From contig JASEVX010000005.1 of assembly GCA_031761405.1 (NCBI GenBank), positions 37,618,696 to 37,682,695 on the forward strand: a stretch of DNA of 64,000 bases, in the 5' to 3' direction. Positions 56,601 to 64,000 of the stretch are shown in pieces (position 1 is the stretch's first letter; every line of letters begins with the position of its first letter). A model generated the notes under the pieces. The model made no database searches. It saw only the letters and a program-made list of their open reading frames with translations, and was not told the origin of the DNA. Source of the stretch: Serripes groenlandicus (Eukaryota > Mollusca > Bivalvia > Cardiida > Cardiidae). Made by a program: the position numbers and the translations under genes.

Positions 56601-56993
56601 AGAAGGTGAAAAGTGTCTGTCCGGGTTAGCCTGCGCGGCATGCTTAGGCTGATCCGGGTCGATACTTTACGCAGAGTCAATAATGTTTTTTTTTTTCGTG
56701 GAACGGCTCAAATATATTCGCCTAGTTGTTTTCAAAGTCGGCTGCATGTGTATGTGGGAACGGGTTAAATTGTTCTACACACATGAATGTCTTCTCTGTC
56801 GTTTGTCTGTCTGTCATTCACATTTTTACTTTCTGACATATTGGCAGGCGGGCGTCTTTTTCTTCTAATACTCATTTTTCTTATTATCTGTTTATTTCAG
56901 GGAACAATCTGTAACGATTGTATAACTATGAGCTTATGCCAGGTATGTGCTATGTGTCAAATGGTCAGAGAGATGGATCAGATTGGATTGTAA
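50480..56993 (+). CDS. PLAC8/cornifelin-family cysteine-rich protein, three coding exons
   Basis: Joining 50480-50603, 54776-54915 and 56901-56993 gives 118 residues, the usual size for single-domain PLAC8 proteins (about 110-120). The first intron splits the Cys42 codon (T|GT); the second is phase 0 after ATAAGG. All junctions are GT/AG. Family signatures in order: NRDWSNSLLSCMEDRGTC (25-42), LFCTPCSLCSMSRRLGDSS (46-64), RARLRTLAGIRGTICNDC (78-95) and CQVCAMCQMVRE (101-112). The C-terminal CxxCxxCQMxRE is diagnostic of PLAC8. The N-terminal segment has fewer cysteines than typical members (LLSC where GLCDC is common). There is no signal peptide; the proline-rich N-terminus (residues 3-15) is typical. 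Family members are membrane-associated or cytosolic and have varied roles, including in plants cell-size control and cadmium resistance; the function here is unknown. AATAAA occurs 135 bp after the stop. Confidence 0.92.
51815..53563. mobile_element. older Helitron-like element, interrupted
   Basis: Similar internal-repeat pieces lie on both sides of the next element. On the left is AGTCAAACGGTTTTGATCCG with GAACATGTTGGTGGACATAA (51835-51903). On the right is AAGTCAAACAATGTTCGTCC with GAACATATTTGTGGGCATAT (53267-53320). The right end finishes GGCAATCTTCTTGTT, the CTTGTT terminus seen in the neighbouring elements. Left end not identified. Confidence 0.55.
51918..53203. mobile_element. Helitron-like element 1 with 152-bp repeats, in PLAC8 intron 1
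   Basis: Starts with the hairpin ATGCCCCCGGAATC / GATTCGGTGGGCAT. It contains a short TCTGTCTGTC tract, then eight units marked by GACCTAGATGTTGCC at 52118, 52269, 52421, 52573, 52725, 52847, 52999 and 53151. The period is 152 bp, with one unit 30 bp shorter. It ends CGGGGGCATCAGTG, a small palindrome GTGTTTCACAAACAC, and ATCTTGTT. Non-coding. The class assignment is structural inference. Confidence 0.75.
53569..54682. mobile_element. Helitron-like element 2 with 155-bp repeats, in PLAC8 intron 1
   Basis: Starts with the hairpin ATGCCCCCTTCGAAG / GAGGGGTAT. A (GGTC)n/(CCGT)n tract follows, then six units marked by TCCGAGTGATAACTCAAC-like sequence near 53661, 53816, 53971, 54126, 54280 and 54435 (155 bp apart). 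It ends TGTTTGACAAACATCTCTTG TT, the same palindrome-plus-CTTGTT ending as element 1, though the internal repeats are unrelated. The end lies 93 bp before the exon 2 acceptor. Confidence 0.75.
54776..54915 (+). CDS. PLAC8-family gene, coding exon 2
   Basis: The acceptor TTTTTTTTTGCAG ends at 54775. The 140-nt exon completes Cys42 and encodes residues 43-88 (LFVLFCTPC through LAGIR). The donor is GTAAAC at 54916. Confidence 0.92.
55050..55560 (-). other. unrecognised minus-strand open frame in PLAC8 intron 2
   Basis: The frame is open from about 55545 to 55053. The proximal part (VDARQFMHKVSKRYVDAVRS, then EELDNVRYNEWDETSREVAE) looks protein-like, with charged, helix-compatible residues. I recognise no family. 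The C-terminal part runs into SINE sequence. There is no convincing start or splice site. It may be a fragment of a transposon or host-gene copy, or chance. Confidence 0.2.
55105..55195 (-). mobile_element. SINE 3' body fragment
   Basis: CTGCTTTCGGTTATATCGTC, TTTCCTAGGTAAGTTGCCAG and TCTGGTCCATTTTAGTA match the inverse 3' module seen at 44040-44110. Confidence 0.6.
56090..56210. repeat. diverged relative of the 17.5-kb inverted-repeat module
   Basis: TTTGACCCTCAAACCCTATA, GTGGGTACTCAAAAGAACCG, TAAGAGAGATGTTGTCGGGA and CTCCTCCTTATCTGGTCCTC correspond to parts of 17508-17964. The palindromic arms are largely lost. Confidence 0.65.
56290..56770. mobile_element. MITE-B interrupted by MITE-A
   Basis: The MITE-B centre is intact (GAAATTGTTCGCATGAGCAA, CCTTTTGCCATAATG). 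Its right half is split at 56461: TAGAGATTTTA precedes MITE-A, and AATATATTCGCC with TTTTCAAAGTCGGCTG and GTGGGAACGGGTTAA follows it. Confidence 0.85.
56461..56711 (-). mobile_element. MITE-A copy 9, nested in MITE-B
   Basis: Ends AATGAGCCATTCCACGAGA and TCGTGGAACGGCTCAAA. The left hairpin block is shortened (GCCTGCGCTGTCCGCCGACA). Lies in PLAC8 intron 2. Confidence 0.9.
56901..56993 (+). CDS. PLAC8-family gene, coding exon 3 with stop
   Basis: The acceptor TTTATTTCAG ends at 56900. It encodes GTICNDCITMSLCQVC onward to the C-terminal DQIGL and TAA (residues 89-118), giving the diagnostic CxxCxxCQM block. Confidence 0.93.
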   Translation, partial: GTICNDCITMSLCQVCAMCQMVREMDQIGL

Positions 56994-57127
56994 ACAGGGA
57001 TCAGTTTGAACAAAATATTGTATAATGGAAATAGTATTATATACTTTCAAAAATGAATTATAGTTAAATTGGTTTTTTTTTCTGATGAAGGTTTTGACTC
57101 ATGCAATACTTATTACTGACACAAATC

Positions 57128-57133
57128 AATAAA
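57128..57133 (+). terminator. AATAAA polyadenylation signal
   Basis: Canonical AATAAA 135 bp after the PLAC8-family stop codon, the first one in the 3' region on the same strand. Confidence 0.55.
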
Positions 57134-57265
57134 TATCGATATCGTTATGTTCCAGCTGTAGCTACAAGTATTGTGTATTAAGATTGACCCAACAGACTGT
57201 TAGTGTTAGGTGTAACCGTGTCAAGTTATTAACCTAACAGTTGTTTTCTGTGACCATAAGATAAG

Positions 57266-57500
57266 ACCGCTTTGTAAGGTTACTAGAGTGGTTAGCGTCA
57301 GGGATTTGAAACCGGGTCTCCCGGGTTCTATCCCCAGTCGCGACTAGACGGTCATGGTGGGGTGCTCTTGGGCAAGGCACATTTCCTAGCCTATTACTGG
57401 TTAGTTTACCCAGGTATCATGAATATGTGAACTGTCGCCGCGATATAACTGAAATAATGTTGAAAGCGGCGTAAAATCCCAATAAAACAAAACAAAGCAA
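57266..57500 (+). mobile_element. full-length tRNA-derived SINE
   Basis: Head with AGAGTGGTTAGCGTCAGGG and the B-box CCCGGGTTCTATCCCCAGTC. The body has GTGCTCTTGGGCAAGGCACA and TTTCCTAGCC. Then come GTTTACCCAGGTATCATGAA, TGTGAACTGTCGCCGCGATA and TAACTGAAATAATGTTGAAA, ending GCGGCGTAAAATCCC with an A-rich tail. Best reference copy for the family in this window. Confidence 0.85.
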
Positions 57501-57609
57501 GGTTACTAGATCGATCAGATAACTGGTAGAAAAGACAAGCACCTGACGACTTCTAAATCAATAAATCGGAATACATCGTGGGATTATTCGTTTACCTGTT
57601 ATAACAATT

Positions 57610-57827
57610 CGAGGGTTGGCGTGAAACGGTTGTAACTAAAACCCAATTTTGAAAACTTAGTTTAGGGGCAATCAGTTTGACCCTTTTGTAAACAATGCAA
57701 ATTTAGGTGCCATTGCTCAGAACGAGCAGAAAAAGGATTTAACGCTTATAAAGACTTTATGGCGAGATAATTAACCTTGGTAAACAAATACGAATTTTAG
57801 TTACAACCGTTTCACGCCAAGCCCTCG
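57610..57827. mobile_element. MITE-C copy 2
   Basis: CGAGGGTTGGCGTGAAACGG on the left and CGTTTCACGCCAAGCCCTCG on the right, flanked by AATT (57606-57609 and 57828-57831). Interior as in copy 1. Confidence 0.88.
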
Positions 57828-58094
57828 AATTGTGTGGTGGGGCTTGCCGATTTACGTATGAAGTCGTTAGAGATCCGTATTGTTCGTAGACTTGTCGTGT
57901 ATTTACAGTACACGAACAATACCGATTTCTTACGACTGAACTCTCGGGCGGAAATCGGCGAGCCGATCTACTGTTTATAAATACCGACCTCGTGCGAAAA
58001 TTGCCGAGCCAAATATAATTTGAAATGTGGACTGCTTTGAAAATATAATAGGAAAACAATGAGCATGATAATTCGCACCATATATAATTATTTG

Positions 58095-58195
58095 TCGATA
58101 AAACGTTGAAAGCATTGTTTGAAATGGAAAATATTCTCGTTTTTGACAATTTCTCCCCCTTTTTCCGCGATGTTTTCACAAATCGTCTGCCACAG
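58095..58195. mobile_element. MITE-B central fragment
   Basis: TTTTTGACAATTTCTCCCCC, GCGATGTTTTCACAAATCGT and CTGCCACAGAAGCC. The outer ends are absent. A further possible scrap lies at 58730-58815. Confidence 0.5.
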
Positions 58196-58327
58196 AAGCC
58201 ATATAAGTGTTGTGCATCCGAGTAAGTGATACTAGTTATAAATGTTATGTGTCCTCGATAAAAAGGAATTCCGCAGAATCCAAAGAATAGCTTAAGATGA
58301 AATGAGTTTTTAGGAACCTTGATTGAT

Positions 58328-58338
<11 letters not shown>

Positions 58339-58385
<47 letters not shown>
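58339..58385. repeat. (TA)n(TG)n microsatellite
   Basis: About 13 TA units followed by about 10 TG units, adjoining the SINE 3' end. Confidence 0.95.
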
Positions 58386-58387
58386 AT

Positions 58388-58625
58388 ATCACGGTAGCCA
58401 GTTCTCCTTCTCATGTGTTTCTCGGCTTTCTCACACCAAAACTCCACACATCAGTCTTTCTAATCAACTTACTGCTTTAGCCCATTGGTGGAAGACGAAT
58501 GATGCTTGTCACAGTGACTTGTCAAACATCGGAAAGAACTAGGTTTCGAACGTCAAACCCCTGGATTGACAGCCCGTGTCGCTATTGACTTAGCTACCGG
58601 GGCTCGGCCCGGAGCCATGAACATT
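58388..58625 (-). mobile_element. tRNA-derived SINE
   Basis: Minus-strand head GAGCCCCGGTAGCTAAGTCA (A-box) and GTTTGACGTTCGAAACCTAG (B-box-like). The 3' body ends in GGAGAACTGGCTACCGTGAT. Same subfamily as 17338-17475, which lacks the head. Confidence 0.75.
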
Positions 58626-58945
58626 CATCAGAGCCGAAACAAGACATAAAGTACTTAAATACGCCTGTCAAGCGAGAAAGCATTTAAAGACACAGCACTG
58701 GGTATTTTTAACAAGAAAAAGGCATTTTAGATATGGTGGGCAATGGAGCATTATTGCAATATCTCCTCTTCCTACAATGTTTTCAAATGCCATTTATTTC
58801 ATTACATATTTGAAAAGGGAAAATGGCAGTAGCTGTTGTCAACGCAATACATATTCAAGATTTATTTCGTACGAGCAATCAGAACAGCTGCTGTGTCGTT
58901 TTCAAAAGACAGATCCGTTCTAGAAAATGATTCAACCTAAATGAC

Positions 58946-59200
58946 ATATGAGCCGTTCCACGAGATAACCAACATTATGGACTCAGCGTAATGTATCGAC
59001 CCAGATCAACCTGCGCAGGCTAATCAGGGCCGACATATTCCGTCTCAATAGACGTATAGAATAACAATTCCTGAAGTAGAAAATCCACAGGATGAGAAAA
59101 GTGTCTGCCCGGATTAGCCTGCTCGGCATGTTTAGGCTGATCCGGGTCGATCATTTTCGTGGATTCCACAATTTTGGTTTTCTCGCGGAACGGTTCATAT
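58946..59200 (-). mobile_element. MITE-A copy 10
   Basis: Ends ATATGAGCCGTTCCACGAGA and CTCGCGGAACGGTTCATATA. The left hairpin is shortened (AACCTGCGCAGGCTAATC). Confidence 0.93.
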
Positions 59201-59589
59201 ATATATTCCCATGTTTGAGTTATCGCAAGTTCATTATACTTCATATTCAGTCAAGGACTTGACTGATCTAAAGAGTCTTCCAAGATGTCAGCACGACTAG
59301 AAAGCTAACTGGAAATATCCTAACTAGACTACAGTGATTCATAAGATGGTGCTTAAGCTTCGTCCGTCGAAAGGTCCCGAAGGTTGGCTTGATTATGACG
59401 TGACGTTATATAATGGTCTAGCTATTTTGAGAACTGTATTTGTAAATGTTTGGCATAGCCGAATTACGAAAACCATCTATAGGCTACGTGTGGTGTTATC
59501 TTTACTTCTCTCTTGCCCGTTTTCGTACGTACTTGATTGTTTACATATGTGTGATGGTTGGGAAGGGCTGTATAACGTTTGAATGCAAT

Positions 59590-59830
59590 GCAGCAAGTAG
59601 TTACTAAGATATGGTCTTTTAATGTAGTAACATGCAAAACTTTAACCAGAATTTATAAGTCCAAAAAGGGCCGTAACTGGCGAAAGTTGGGTAGGGTTGT
59701 AGAAAATGTCAATGCAATGCATCAAGTAAATACTGAGATATGGACTCTTTAATTTAGTTGCACGCAAAACTTTAACCAGAATTTCTAAGTAAAAAATGGG
59801 CCGTAACTTGCATGAAATGCAAGATAGAGT
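59590..59830. repeat. two-copy ~125-bp repeat (Helitron-like internal type)
   Basis: TCAATGCAATGCATCAAGTA, GAGATATGGACTCTTTAAT, AAAACTTTAACCAGAATTTC and GGGCCGTAACT occur twice in tandem. Resembles internal units of the Helitron-like elements, without termini. Confidence 0.65.
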
Positions 59831-59837
59831 TATTTAA

Positions 59838-60297
59838 GGTCAAAGGGAAGTAAATCGGATCGGCTTGCCGGGAAGACAATTTTGTCCAGGGGATTTCAGA
59901 TGAATATGTAAGACTGAAATTGTCACCCATTGGACAATAATGATTTTGCTGAAAGTTGAATACTTTTTTTGAAAACTATATTATCCTGTGAGTGATTTAT
60001 AACCAAACCCTGGTTTGCTTTTGACTGTATTGACACCTTCAGAGTATTTTTTAGAACATCCTGTATTTCCTGAACTTTAAAGTGAAATTCAGTGCGGGGT
60101 AAGGGTGACCTATCATTTGACGTCATAGCTAAAAAAATGGTAGCATGAGCCCTGAGTTTCTGGTGCTGTAATGGTAGATAAAAGAATGGACTTTGATTTA
60201 ATACAGGTTTGTGGCTTCATCGAGATGTTGGGAAAGAACCATAACCCATAACGCTACAATGGTCGCCTATGTAAAACGAATTGCTTCCCTTTTGACC
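59838..60297. mobile_element. MITE-D copy 2
   Basis: Inverse orientation to copy 1. GGTCAAAGGGAAGTAAATCG is at the left and TTGCTTCCCTTTTGACC at the right. Internal GGCTTGCCGGGAAGACAAT and ATGGTCGCCTATGTAAAACG match copy 1 inverted. Flanked by TAA on both sides. Confidence 0.88.
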
Positions 60298-60550
60298 TAA
60301 ACAGGCATTCATTTTTAGTAGGTTTTCACCCCTTTTTGCTCATTTTAGTCCGTTGTACTCATACTAAACAGACGAAATTTTCAGACAAGCTCATTTAACC
60401 TGTCAGCAATAAAATGCTGAGGGAAATGACAGAAACCAACCCCCAGAAAGTTCCCAGAGGCTCAGATTAAGTAAGCAGGGGTTAGATCAATGTTATTGTT
60501 TTTGTTGTTCTCTGTCAGGCTTGGGGTAGAATGCTATACTGATTACCTGG

Positions 60551-62084
60551 GACTTCACTTATTCATGATCCCTGGGTAAACAAACTAACTAGTACTAGTC
60601 AAGGTTATATCATGGCAACAATTCACTTATTCATGCTCCCTGGGTAAACAAACTAGTTCTAGGCTAGGTTATATCACGGCAACAGTTCACTTATTCATGA
60701 TCCCTGGGTAAAAAACTAGTACTAGGCAAGGTTATATCACGGCAACAGATCACTTATTCATTATCCCTGGGTAAACAAACAAACTAGTACTAGTCTAGGT
60801 TATATCACGGCAACAGTTCACTTATTCATGATCCCTGGGTAAGCAAACTAGTACTAGTCTAGGTTATATCACGGCAACAGTTCACTTATTCATGATCCCT
60901 GGGTAAAAAACTAGTACTAGGCAAGGTTATATCACGGCAACAATTCACTTATTCATGATCCCTGGGTAAACAAACTAGTACTAGTCTAGGTTATATCACG
61001 GCAACAGTTCACTTATTCATGATCCCTGGGTAAAAAACTAGTACTAGGCAAGGTTATATCACGGCAACAATTCACTTATTCATGATCCCTGGGTAAACAA
61101 ACTAGTTCTAGTCTAGGTTATATCACGGCAACAGTTCACTTATTCATGATCCCTGGGTAAACAAACTAGTACTAGGCAAGGTTATATCACGGCAACAGAT
61201 CACTTATTCATTATCCCTGGGTAAACAAACAAACAAGTACTAGTCTAGGTTATATCACGGCAACAGTTCACTTATTCATGATCCCTGGGTAAAAAACTAG
61301 TACTAGGCAAGGTTATATCACGGCAACAGTTCACTTATTCATGATCCCTGGGTAAAAAACTAGTACTAGTCTAGGTTATATCACGGCAACAGTTCACTTA
61401 TGCATGATCCCTGGGTAAACAAACTAGTACTAGGCAAGGTTATATCACGGCAACAGTTCACTTATTCATGATTCCTTGGTAAACAAACTAGTTCTAGGCT
61501 AGGTTATATCACGGCAACAATTCACATATTCATGATCCCTGGGTAAACAAACTAGTACTAGGCTAGGTTATGTTACGGCAACAGTTCACTTATTCATGAT
61601 CCCTGGGTAAAAAACTAGTACTAGGCAAGGTTATATCACGGCAACAGATCACTTATTCATTATCCCTGGGTAAACAAACTAACTAGTACTAGTCAAGGTT
61701 ATATCACGGCAACAATTCACTTATTCATGCTCCCTGGGTAAACAAACTAGTACTAGTCAAGGTTATATCACGGCAACAGTTCACTTATTCATGATTCCTT
61801 GGTAAACAAACTAGTACTAGTCAAGGCTATATCACGGCAACAATTCACTTATTCATTATTCCTGGGTAAAGAAACTAGTTTTAGGCTAGGTAATATCACG
61901 GCAACAGTTCACTTATTCATGATTCCTGGGTAAACAAACTAGTTCTAGGCTAGGTTATATCACGGCAACAATTCACATATTCATGATCCCTGGGTAAACA
62001 AACTAGTACTAGGCTAGGTTATGTTACGGCAACAGTTCACTTATTCATGATCCCTGGGTAAACAAACTAGTACTAGGCTAGAAA
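60551..62084 (-). repeat. SINE-derived satellite, ~25 copies of 60-64 bp
   Basis: The unit (plus strand) is GTTATATCACGGCAACAGTT, CACTTATTCATGATCCCTGG and GTAAACAAACTAGTACTAGG, then CTAG. Inverted, it equals the SINE segment from CTAGCC to GATATAAC (compare 57385-57450). The array joins the SINE head at 62085 in register. Units differ by AAAAAAC/AAACAAAC and GGCTAG/GGCAAG/GTCTAG variants, some arranged in alternating blocks. Confidence 0.93.
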
Positions 62085-62185
62085 ATGTGCCTTGACCAAG
62101 GCGACTCTACTCTGGCCGACGTGGATCCAGCCCGCGGTTCCAAACCCCTGACACTATTTGCTCGGCCACGGCGGATTCCTGATAC
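62085..62185 (-). mobile_element. SINE head adjoining the satellite
   Basis: The minus strand reads TCCGCCGTGGCCGAGCAAAT (A-box region), GGCTGGATCCACG (B-box position) and CGCCTTGGTCAAGGCACATT TT. It then enters the first satellite unit at CTAGCC, exactly as in the intact SINE at 57266-57500. Confidence 0.85.
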
Positions 62186-62286
62186 ATCGATAAAGTATAC
62201 CAGACACTCAGTGAATGTTGATCAGATTATTTGATGGTCGATGGGCGATTATTCAGGTGGAAATCTCCGTTTGAGTCCGCCCATAA

Positions 62287-62490
62287 AAATAAGTACATGT
62301 TGGCTTTTGGGAACAGAATATATCTAGATCAGCATGTGTATACGCAGTCTGATCAAGACATCCACTTTTCACATATAAATTACATAGACTGATCCAGAAA
62401 ATTATGTCAACTTGAGTAGATTCTAATAAGACTGAACAGATATTCAGGCTGATCTGAATCTACACTATTCAGAAATGCCAACTTGTTTAT
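62287..62490. repeat. dispersed repeat E, copy 2
   Basis: TACATGTTGGCTTTTGGGA to AGAAATGCCAACTTGTTT, with TTGGC and GCCAA at the ends and GATCAGCATGTGTATACGCA inside. Palindromic GATC-rich blocks. Confidence 0.55.
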
Positions 62491-62526
62491 TTTCCAAGGT
62501 GTGCGAACTTTTTCTTTTCTTCACAG

Positions 62527-62663
62527 AAGACGTACGTTTTCAAAAACTTGCCTGTACCTTTAGGGAATGTTGATTTAGTCATTCATGGAGCCTTTGAACT
62601 GTTAGTTGCGCTCAAAGACGACGATAGCGTGTTGGGTTGTGTGGATCTTAAATTATGTGTTAA
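62527..62663 (+). CDS. ML-domain (NPC2/GM2-activator/MD-2-like) protein, C-terminal exon
   Basis: A strong acceptor (TTTTCTTTTCTTCACAG) ends at 62526. It is followed by 45 open codons with KTYVFKNLPVPLGNVDL, then GAFELLVAL and DDDSVLGCVDLKLCV. A GTATGT donor lies at 62664 (phase 2). The pattern TY...lPvplg.vdl...fel...l.d....lGC matches the last strands of ML-domain lipid-binding proteins, whose final conserved Cys lies in the GC. These are usually small secreted or lysosomal proteins that bind lipids or sterols. No earlier exons were found upstream within the window; satellite and SINE sequence lies there. Without the splice the frame would run to 62802 through repeat-like sequence, which is less likely. 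Confidence 0.5.
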
Positions 62664-62884
62664 GTATGTAACTTTTATTCTTTCATGCCAATTAAATCAG
62701 CCCGTCTGTGAAAAGGTAAACGTTGGCATTTCTGACCAGCATAGATTCAGCTCACCTTGTCCATCTTCTCAGTCTTATCAGAATGAACACACATTTGAAT
62801 GAATCTTCTGATAAGCCAATGTAAGTAATATGTGAAGAGTGTACCCAACTCTACTAGTACCGTTATCCAAGGACGGACTTTATC
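62664..62884. other. intron-like sequence with repeat remnant
   Basis: CTGACCAGCATAGATTCAGC near 62735 resembles bivalve GATC-rich repeats. No coding signal. Confidence 0.35.
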
Positions 62885-64000
62885 AACTGATATTTTGATG
62901 TAAAGTTGTTTTTCATACGCTCACCTGATGTTTTGATTGTCTCCGTCACTTAGTGTTTTGATGTAACGCTTCCTTTCATACACTCAACTGATACTTTGAT
63001 ATAACGCTTCCTTTCATACATTTAACATATATTATGATGTAACACTTCCTTTCATACACTTAATTTATATTTTGATGTAACACTTCTTTTCATAAAATCA
63101 AATGATAGTTTATGTAATACTTCCTTTCATACACTTAACTTATATTTTGATGTAACGCTTCCTTTCTTCATACACTTAACTTATATTTTGATGTAACGCT
63201 TCCTTTCATACACTTAACTTATATTATGATGTAACACTTCCTTTCATACACTTAACTTATATTTTGATGTAACGCTTCCTTTCATACACTTAACTTATAT
63301 TATGATGTAACACATCCTTTCAGACACTTAACTTATATTTTGATGTGACGCTTCCTTTCATACACTTAACTTATATTTTGATGTCATGCTTCCTTTCATA
63401 CACTTAACTTATATTTTGATGTAACGCTTCCTTTCATACACTTAACTTATATTATGATGTAACACTTCCTTTCATACACTTAACTTATATTTTGATGTAA
63501 CGCTTCCTTTCATACACTTAACTTATATTTTGATGTAACGCTTCCTTTCATACACTTAACTTATATTATGATGTAACACTTCCTTTCATACACTTAACTT
63601 ATATTTTGATGTGACGCTTCCTTTCATACACTTAACTTATATTTTGATGTAACGCTTCCTTTCATACACTTACCTGGTATTTTGATGTAACGCTTCCTTT
63701 CATACACTCACTTTTATAGTTTGATGTAACGCTTCCTTTCATACACTCAACTGATATGTTGATGTAACGCTTCCTTTCATACACTCCACTGATATTTTGA
63801 TGTGCCGCTTCCTTTCATACACTCAACTGATATTTTGATGTAACGTTTTCGTCTAAAAAACTCACCTTATATTTTGATGTAACGCTTCCTTTTATTCATT
63901 TAACTGCTGTGTTGATGTAACGCTTCTTTTCATACACTCAGCTGATAGTTTGATATAGCGCTTCCTTTCATACACTCATTTGGTATTTTGAATTAATGCT
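62885..64000. repeat. 38-bp tandem array, ~28 copies, continues past the window
   Basis: The unit is TTTTGATGTAACGCTTCCTT with TCATACACTTAACTTATA. The edges are more diverged (ACTCAACTGATAT variants), the centre more homogeneous. Two linked unit types occur: TTTTGATGTAACGC and TTATGATGTAACAC. Confidence 0.95.

Noticed and set aside
62664..62802. Continuation of the ML-like exon to the stop at 62802
   Set aside because: The extra residues come from repeat-like DNA and do not fit the family's C-terminus. The GTATGT donor at 62664 is preferred.

Overview
This is eukaryotic, repeat-dominated, AT-rich DNA. The repeat types point to a mollusc, most likely a bivalve: palindromic MITEs of 200-300 bp in many copies, tRNA-derived SINEs with a shared 3' module, and Helitron-like elements that start near ATGCCCCC, carry ~150-bp internal tandem repeats and end in CTTGTT. 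The species cannot be fixed from the sequence. No bacterial or phage gene architecture, rRNA gene or CRISPR array is present.

Only two host genes can be supported. The best is a complete three-exon PLAC8/cornifelin-family gene on the + strand (coding exons 50480-50603, 54776-54915, 56901-56993; 118 residues, canonical GT/AG junctions, AATAAA at 57128). Its introns hold Helitron-like elements, MITEs and SINE pieces. A cluster of three CRE/ATF sites at 44375-44407, followed by a possible 5' exon with a GTAAGT donor at 44461, may be its promoter. The second is a single exon (62527-62663) resembling the C-terminal part of an ML-domain (NPC2/GM2-activator/MD-2-like) lipid-binding protein. Two decayed retroelement-type coding regions lie on the minus strand: a LINE reverse-transcriptase C-terminus (23065-23730) and a coiled-coil plus SGNH-esterase protein (32775-33900) that looks like CR1/L2-type ORF1.

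Layout. 0-9 kb: MITEs, SINEs and a 1,065-bp near-perfect fold-back element inserted in a SINE. 9.2-10.5 kb: 39-bp minisatellite. 10.9-17.3 kb: dense MITE-B copies. 17.5-18.0 kb: nested inverted repeats. 18.3-21.3 kb: three consecutive tandem arrays (53, ~61 and ~62 bp). 21.8-24.1 kb: LINE remnant, then a 200-bp assembly gap and a (GA)n tract. 25-34 kb: MITEs, a (GAA)n tract, a 67-bp array and the SGNH remnant. 37-41.8 kb: Helitron-like tandem-repeat element. 42-43.2 kb: a tandem duplication holding both a filled and an empty MITE-D site. 44-50 kb: promoter candidate, a periodic motif field and a TAA-flanked element filled with CGTAGTT decamers. 50-57 kb: PLAC8 gene. 57-62.2 kb: MITEs, SINEs and a satellite made from an internal SINE segment. 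62.5-64 kb: ML exon and a 38-bp array running off the end.

The genes show no operon-like relationship. The window mostly records layered transposition, and nested insertions give relative ages. Family labels (MITE-A to MITE-F, repeats E and G) are local names used only here.
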